A DNA stretch of 64,000 nucleotides. It comes from Liolophura sinensis. Lineage: Eukaryota; Mollusca; Polyplacophora; Chitonida; Chitonidae. Shown piece after piece: positions 57,108 through 64,000 of this stretch. The translations under genes and the position numbers were made by a program. Location of the stretch: positions 4,894,160-4,958,159 of the forward strand of contig NC_088298.1 in the NCBI RefSeq assembly GCF_032854445.1. Direction: 5' to 3'. The number at the start of each line of letters is the position of its first letter. The first letter of the stretch is position 1. The notes under the pieces are model-generated. The model worked only from the letters and a program-made list of their open reading frames with translations. It made no database searches and was not told where the DNA came from.

Positions 57108-57380
57108 AAGATTTATTTACTTGATTGCTGTTTTACGCCGTAGTGAAGAAAATTTCATTAATATTAAGGCAGCTAGCTAGCATTATGATGGGAGGGAACC
57201 GGACTGAGTCCGGGGGAAACCTACGACCATCCACGGGTTGCTGCAAGGCCTTCCCGCGTACGACGGAGAGGAAGCTAGCATGAGCTGAACTTCACAGCAA
57301 TCGCACTGATTAGAGGCTCCTGGGTCATTGTGCCGCACTGGCAACCTAAACATCTTGGCCATGAAGTCCCCCCGTTGCAA
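57108..57380 (-). mobile_element. SINE group A, reverse, near full length
   Basis: Tail TTTATTTACTTGATTGCTGTTTTACGCCG, body CATTATGATGGGAGGGAACCGGAC, CATCCACGGGTTGCTGCAAGGCCTTCCCGCGTACGACGGAGAGGAAGCTAGCATGAGC, then the degraded reversed tRNA head AGAGGCTCCTGGGTCATTGTGCCGC...CCATGAAGTCCCC. Confidence 0.85.
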
Positions 57381-57549
57381 GATTAAACCAGGAATAAAGA
57401 CTCGAAATCACTTTGCTTTAGGGAGTACATAAACATACTGTAATCGTGGATCTCTATGTACAATTCCGGACAATATGCATACATAATATATAATATAGAT
57501 TCGTCCATTATGTACAATATTTATCATACATTCAACAGGATATTGAGCG

Positions 57550-57565
57550 CAAAGTCACGTGATGG
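57550..57565. promoter_or_regulatory. GTCACGTGAT E-box
   Basis: One of four TCACGTGA palindromes in the window. No promoter context is visible around it, so its role is unknown. Confidence 0.2.
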
Positions 57566-57704
57566 TGGAGATACCAGCTCAACTATATATTATCACAAGA
57601 CATGCGGCCCAAAAAACTGTATGAAAAAGGGAGTTAACTGTATGAGTGGGCAACTACCAGCGTAAACAGAAATGTACAGCTTCTTCTTTTCATATGTCAA
57701 ATTA

Positions 57705-57775
57705 TTTGCAAAAAAAGCCAAAAAAAACAAAAAAAAACAAAAAAAAAAAAAAAAACAAAAACAAAAAAACAAAGC
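57705..57775. repeat. A-rich low-complexity run
   Basis: Almost only A with scattered C, mostly AAAAAACAAAA. Confidence 0.9.
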
Positions 57776-59149
57776 TTAACATAATGTACTCACAAAATAA
57801 TGACTCTTTCGATAGTATAACAGTTTCAATGTGACGTGCATTATACGTCATTGCTTGTTTTCACTTCATTCTAATTATTCATTTGTGCGCGGAAGCAGAT
57901 GAAATTCCTCTCGATACACAAATGTATATAAGTCCGTTTCAATAATAAAACAGAAACAAAATCATACTGTTCGGTCTGCTCATGACATTCGGGTCACATT
58001 TAGTGAATGAGCCAACCAATGCTGCAAAGAATGACAACATAAAAACAAACCGCCAAAAAATAAAGGCAAACGTGACGAGGGCATTGAAGAGCCAATAGGA
58101 ATCCTGCCCTTCACATATGCAGCCATATTATTGGTCCAGCATGGTCAACATTAGCATAACACAATGTTGTAATGTATTTGAAATAAACCACCGTTAGATA
58201 AAGTAATCAACAAGCACGTATACCACCTGACAAATGTGACATTTTCATTGGATAGGAAATTACTTGTTTAAAGGTTTTTTTAATCATCTGCGCTATTAAA
58301 TACTATGCATTTATGTAAAACGATTGAGAGTATAAAAAATCTCGACTATCCCATTACAGATGAAATATGTAATTGCCAAACAAATTTCGCCAGCTGTTGA
58401 AAGTGACAAAAAAAATTGTAGACAGATCTATCACGTGACACGTTTGATTATCTCAATCTATTCAACAAACTGACCTTTCTCTTTTTTTCAACACACTGAT
58501 TTATCTCCCTTTTTCCAATACATCAGTTTATCTCCCTTTATCAACAAATCACAGAATTGGCACACATTTAACTGTTGACAACAGCGAACCACCGCTGGAA
58601 TGAAATTCGGAATACATAATCCAGTGGAAAACAACATGTTACGAGAGCTGACGCAACAATTCATATGTACAGGTACTTCTGAAAAACGTAACAATAATAT
58701 GCAGAGCCGTGGATGAACCAGTTCACCCTGAATGTGTTAAAAAGATATTTATTGATTTTTTGTTATTGTAGACCGACCACCTTTTTGTAAAGCTTTTTCT
58801 GAAACAAAACGAGGCTGTTAAGCACCAAATTCATTCATATCTGATTTTATATCTCGAGGTTGAAGAACAATTCTGGCTCCACAACGTGGTAACAACAAGA
58901 ACATCGTCATATTTTGCATCACAAATTTAACGCAACGGAATATCATGATTAAGGCGTAACAAAGTAGACGAGATTTTAAAAAAAATGAACTCGAAAGCGT
59001 TAGAGGAATAAGAAAAAATGTATTAAAAAAATACACATTTAAGAAAATTGGCCCTTGCGTAAAAAAGTTTTTTTAAAACACGTATCATAAAGAAAACACA
59101 AACAAAACGATTCACGACATGTAGGCATATATAGTACGGTTACATGAAA

Positions 59150-59232
59150 ATGTCTCCTCGCAAGAAAATGTTCCCTCAGAAGAAAATGTTCCCTCAGAAG
59201 AAAATGTTTCCTCGCAATAAAATGTCCCCAGG
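59150..59232. repeat. 18-bp tandem repeat, ~4 copies
   Basis: AAAATGTTCCCTCAGAAG with variants TCTCCTCGCAAG and TTTCCTCGCAAT. Confidence 0.88.
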
Positions 59233-59500
59233 CAAAGCAAAATGAAAATCATGAATTCATATACATCCAAAGTTTAATTCCTGGCTAATGTAAAATCAAT
59301 AAGACGTGATAACAAGGCTTGTGACAATGGAAACTAATTAAGACAGGATTGAAAACAATGACAAACACGAAAGTGCGCAAATCTCGTCAGATCTCGCGTG
59401 AACACTGAAAACTTGTCAGCTTGTTTAAAACAGAACGCATCAGCTAAGCAGACCTATCCCTTAATGTCTTGCTTATACCTCTCCAATCATGAATTTATAC

Positions 59501-59549
59501 GCGCTAGTGTTCCTAATTAAATATTTTTAAAAAATTGGAACACTAGCGC
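59501..59549. repeat. 13-bp inverted repeat around AT-rich loop
   Basis: GCGCTAGTGTTCC and GGAACACTAGCGC are exact complements 23 bases apart, with further imperfect AT pairing inside. Likely a small MITE remnant or a transcribed hairpin. Confidence 0.8.
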
Positions 59550-61472
59550 GACCTGGTGGAGAAATGGGTTACGGGACTTGCATGATAATTCTATGAAGTT
59601 AAGTACAAGACATAGGCCGATGTAGATCAATCAGGGAAAAGTCAAGTTGACTAAATATGTAACTATAAAGTAACTGTGAAAGCATGCACCACCCTCCTTG
59701 GTTAAAAACATTCGAAACCCCTAAATACGAAAGTTCAACAGAACGTTACGACGAAAAAGGAGAGTGGAAATTGGAGAAAAAAAATAAACACGACATAAAC
59801 AAGGCTCGCTTGACACCCCACATAAAATGAACACCCAACACTTTAACTGAAAACTGGGATCGTATCACGACATATATATCTCAATACGCTACAAAGGAGC
59901 ATTGTCAGAAAATCGCATCAGAAACAAATGTGCGTACCCAAGGTTTGATCTACTCAAGGTGACATCTCTAACACCTGGTGAATGCGTCTCTCACTTTGAT
60001 GAAACGGGTTTGAGGCAATGATCAGAGGTAGCGGGATGAATCGATAAACAGCACATATCGCCCGCGTAGTGTACAGGCTGATTTAACCAGGCTCTTGACT
60101 CCCTGAGTCGAAATCCTACTTGGATGGCTTAAAAAAAGACAGAGAGAGAGAAAAAAGCACAGCCAACCTAAGGAACTTCACCGGTATTGTTCACGGCTTA
60201 ATGATGCGTGTCAAAATGCCCGCAGATCTTATGTTCAACTGATAAGAAGCCACACAGCGGCTTTGGCACACCCGTAAAATACAGATCAATTCCTGCTCCG
60301 CTGAACAATGTCCATGAACTTCCTGCACAACAACAACGCCACAGGCAGTACGGTACGATTGGCCCAGCGCAGAGAATTGGATCACATTCAGAACGAGATG
60401 TTACGTGTTCGTGAAGGGCGCCAAGTGGGGCTGATCGCCGAAAGTCATCATGGCGTCTCCATAATACCATATTTGTTCTCCGCCGCTGGGCTTTAGTTTA
60501 ATTAGACAACTATGCAAATTTGTTCCGATAAAGGCAGTTTGCCAATGCACAAACTAAAAGCTACTATAAACCCAGAAAAGTTTCACAAGAAATAAAACAC
60601 GCTCCTTTAGTTTCTGTTGGCCAATAGGAGGTAAGGAAAGTCTTTCAAGAATAAATCCAGTCAGGATTAAAATGAGAACAAATTCAACTACGACAAAGAA
60701 GATATGACAGACAGTTTGGCTTGGTCGATGGGTAGAACTACTTTAAAATGTTTTTTCTCATTCATTTCGAATTAAGATTGGGTAAAACAAAACCAATAGA
60801 TGCAGATCCAAGAATGCTCAATTTGAAACGCTGAAAGCATGCGTATTCGTCAGTGTAGTCAAGCGTGTACGGGAATCAAGACAGTCCACGTTTGAGATCT
60901 TCGGGTCCCAGCTCGGATCACAGCTCTGCTGACGCGTTAGTGTTGTTTACAGGTATTTCTGAACAAGCGTAAACACGATCATTTCATCAAAAAAAAAGAA
61001 AAAAAAAAAAGACAGAGTAACACATTTGCACTGTATATTTTCACCGAGCTCGCATACTACGGACGCAGTACTGCATACGATACTGTGGGACTTGTAAGAC
61101 ATACCGTCACGCCAAATTTAGCCTTTATACAAAAAAAAAAAAAAACCAGTGTGAGTAAGCGCTAGAAATGACAAATCGCATAAAAGAAAAAAAAAAGGAT
61201 TCTCTTTTACAGCGAGTAAAATTCCAAATTGACAGCAAAGGACATACTATAACAAATTGAAAACAGCAATAAAAGTTAGGTTTAAATGGGAGCGCACCGA
61301 CTCGCACCCTGGACACATGCATGCAAGCCCTTGATAATAAGCGAGCTCGTGTGATGTGAATGCCAAATGAAGTGTGTGAATGCTAGGACTATGGACACGT
61401 GTTCAGGTGTTGAACTGTTCATTCTCTTTGGTCTGAAAAGATGCTTATACATAGACGACAAAAAATAATGAA

Positions 61473-61475
<3 letters not shown>

Positions 61476-61519
<44 letters not shown>
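61476..61519. repeat. (TA)n microsatellite followed by (CA)n
   Basis: 22 TA units then four to five CA units. Confidence 0.97.
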
Positions 61520-61527
<8 letters not shown>

Positions 61528-62835
61528 GCCGCAGTCCAACACATGAGTATACATGTACGAAATTCACGCCGAGTCACCCGATTCTATAGGAATACATGTC
61601 AATCGAACGTGATAATCTTGAAAAATATCCCCTACCCCACTCTTCCCTTCCCACTCCCTTCGAGCCTAAAATGCTTGCGTAAGATAAGGATTGGTCGGGC
61701 AGGCTTTAATACGGCCATCTCCTCACTCTGGGACAATTATTGCCCATGACAAAAAAATCCCACCCAAAAACATGATATCTATACATTATATACCTACACC
61801 CGGTATAAGCAACCTGAGCAACATGCAGGGTTTAAATCGAAGGCTGTGTAAATCACCCCCTCCCCCCCTTCCCCCTGCCAAAAAGAGATTCCTATCGACC
61901 TGTCAGCCAACCGGATCGCCCCCGCAGCATTTTCGAAAGTCTAGACGGTTAGGGCTTTTCGGAACATAAATTATAAATGCTTCGGTTTTCGATTTCCAGA
62001 AACTTGGAAGTGTGCAGCGAAGCAGTTTGATGTTCATTCCCTGGGCAAAGGCGGGCGGGTGGGTGTGTGGTTGGGTCGCATCCGTAACAGTATCAAACAT
62101 GCACCTTGACAGACGCAGGCTTTCAATGTGTTTCAGTGGTTTGGGTTGCATAGACATACGCCCACGACTGGTGTCATCTAGAGCACAGTCGTCGTTTTTG
62201 CAAAACAGAGATCGTTCATCACAAGTGTATAACAGCCTTACGAAATCTCATACAGCGAATTTCTCTTGAGGAACGTCCTGTCTTGGCTCGGTTTCAGTGA
62301 CTGGCCAAATCATGCCGGGAGTGAACAGTTCTAGTCGCTTAATAACTTAGCGATATTCTGCTTTTGGCGGTTGAGCGCATAGTACTATCGAGAACAGTAC
62401 ATAAAGCCTACAGCACAGATAGGACAGTGAATCCAAATGACAACTCTTTAGACGATTAGAAAACGAACATGAACTTGACTTTTCCCCAAGTAGTCTTCTA
62501 CCTCTGGAGGGTTTTGTATTGCAAAAGGTTTCTTCACAGTCAAGGTCTGGTGTACATGTACAGCTAGCACGCATGCGTCCCTTGGTACGTGCATGTATGC
62601 AGAATAAAATAGAAAACAAGGCGCTGATTGGCTTATATAAAGGTACTACAAAACAATAGAACAATGCAACATTTGTGACAAAATTACAAGAAACGTTTTG
62701 TTACCGTAACAACAAAACGCACCACCGGATTGAAAGTTGGTTTTTTTTGTTTTTTTTTTTGCACACACACAAAAAAACGTATACATATCTTTGAGATTTG
62801 TAACGATGTTAATATGTAGAGAGCGAGTCAGCTGA

Positions 62836-62900
62836 TAACAATAATAAGGCTAAAACAGTAACAATAATAAGGCTAAAACAGTAACAATAATTAGGCTAAT
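62836..62900. repeat. 23-bp tandem repeat, ~3 copies
   Basis: AACAATAATAAGGCTAAAACAGT repeated, last copy partial. Confidence 0.9.
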
Positions 62901-64000
62901 GTATATGCGCGACCGTAATACGGCCGAAGCAGGAAACATAAGCCATAATTCAGGTGTAAGAACATATACTGTGTGAATGTAACAACATTGTTAAGATCAG
63001 ACACATACATGTACACGTACCTGTAAATACAGAACAAAAAGACAATCTGTGTTTAAAAAGGGGCAGGGGAGAGAGAAATGAAAAGACAGCACAAACTGCT
63101 CTAGTATCTCAACACAGATTTGAACACGGGTTGTATGCATACGCATCGGTAACTGTTTCACATTTTTAAAAATCACAAAGCATTGTTTAAATTAAATCAA
63201 TTTACCAAGACACGTTTCTTAAACAGGCCTTGCGAATGTTTTTGATCTTAAATACATACGTTCTTGTAGAATGACCTTGAAAATGGTGAAGCTGGTATCA
63301 AATGTCAAAGGTCAAGGATGGAATTGGTCCACGGAGGTCACGGTGGTGTAAAAATCAGACCTCGTATTTGGCAGTATTTTAGCCTGAGGACGGGGGTTTT
63401 GTACCAAGGCCAAGAGATGTGTACCGCTGGTGTACGTGCGGCGGATTTTGTATATATGGGAGGTATAATTTGTACATGCGCACGACCTAAATGAGATGGC
63501 CTTCCATATAAAGCTCACATAACCAGGATATCAAATGAGATGTCAATAATGGCGTATCAAGTGACTGATCGACCGTGATACCAGTAAAAAGATGGCCGTG
63601 GTAATGATAATGGATACAGCGTCCGAAAACATGTCAAAGACAGCATGCATATAAAAAGAGTCCACGTTCAAATGAAAATGCACCCAATTATGAAAATCTC
63701 TGAACCTTGGCTATATGGTTACGACGACTGACGTAAACAAAATTAGCAGTCATGCCTGCGACAGACCATAGAGCAACAGGTGTTAAAAACCACACCTTGA
63801 AAGCGGCAATTCAAATAACTGGTAAACAGTTGTAAATGGTCCGTTCTTTTTAAAAATGTTTTTGATAATGTGCATGCTAAATTAAGCCTAACATAATTTG
63901 AAAATTCACTTCTTTTAAGAGGTATATTGTGTTCCTAATTGCAGCTAGAGCTTCCACGATAGGGCAAAGCTAAAAAGGCGTTTACCAAACTTGACGTCAG

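Larger units (their letters stand above)
57840..64000. other. 6 kb terminal region without a recognisable gene
   Basis: No exon with family resemblance on either strand. It holds a TCACGTGA site (58431), an 18-bp repeat (59150-59230), a 13-bp hairpin (59501-59549), a tRNA-like SINE scrap near 60065-60130 (GTACAGGCTGAT ... GAGTCGAAATCC), a (TA)n at 61476-61519, several A or T runs, and a 23-bp repeat (62836-62900). It looks relatively free of SINE A/B copies and could be a long 3' UTR or intron of a gene outside the window. Confidence 0.4.

Noticed and set aside
61441-61749. 102-codon open frame
   Set aside because: It runs through a (TA)n microsatellite and has no recognisable content.

Overview
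The window is eukaryotic nuclear DNA, most likely from a mollusc or another lophotrochozoan. Real genes are split into short exons with GT/AG introns. Intergenic DNA is AT-rich and full of tRNA-headed SINE copies, including the class whose tail reads GGCGTAAAACACCAATCAAATAAATAAA on its sense strand, which I associate with molluscs and relatives. The species is an inference; a brachiopod is not excluded. There is no sign of bacterial, organellar or viral gene organisation.

Only two protein genes can be assembled with confidence, both on the + strand in the first 22 kb. The first (exons at 4912-5026, 10161-10356, 10629-10836 and 12570-12695) joins in frame into a 214-residue secreted protein of the GM2 ganglioside activator (GM2A) family. 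It has a TATA box and, about 40 bases upstream of that, an ATCACGTGAC palindrome resembling the CLEAR site of lysosomal genes. The second (exons at 17416-17643, 18853-19011, 20891-21032 and 21550-21669) gives a C-terminal stretch of at least 215 residues that I do not recognise. Its 5' end is unresolved; a perfect GTCACGTGAC next to an ATGGCG start at 16172-16199 is the best promoter candidate, but the splice phase does not fit directly.

The rest is mostly repeats. Tandem arrays fill roughly a quarter of the window. The largest is an ~8 kb array of a 57-bp unit (about 37165-45225) with higher-order repeats of about 0.31, 1.47 and 1.58 kb. Others are a 2.3 kb array of a 21-bp unit rich in CACGTG (50985-53285), a 1.6 kb array of ~80-bp units (26840-28480), a 1 kb array of 41-bp units arranged as dimers (32690-33715) and a 33-bp array (23555-24090). 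Two smaller arrays (6385-6800 and 56150-56700) have grown out of pieces of the SINEs themselves.

The SINEs fall into at least three groups, called A, B and D here for convenience. There are also three other dispersed repeat families (C, E, F), a 196-bp foldback MITE with TA target duplications (30985-31180), and a nearly perfect 38-bp palindrome at 30504-30585. Around 46-48 kb there is a triplicated segment with a possible LamG-type exon and, on the minus strand, a coding-looking exon (46850-47089). The last 6 kb (57.8-64 kb) shows no recognisable gene.
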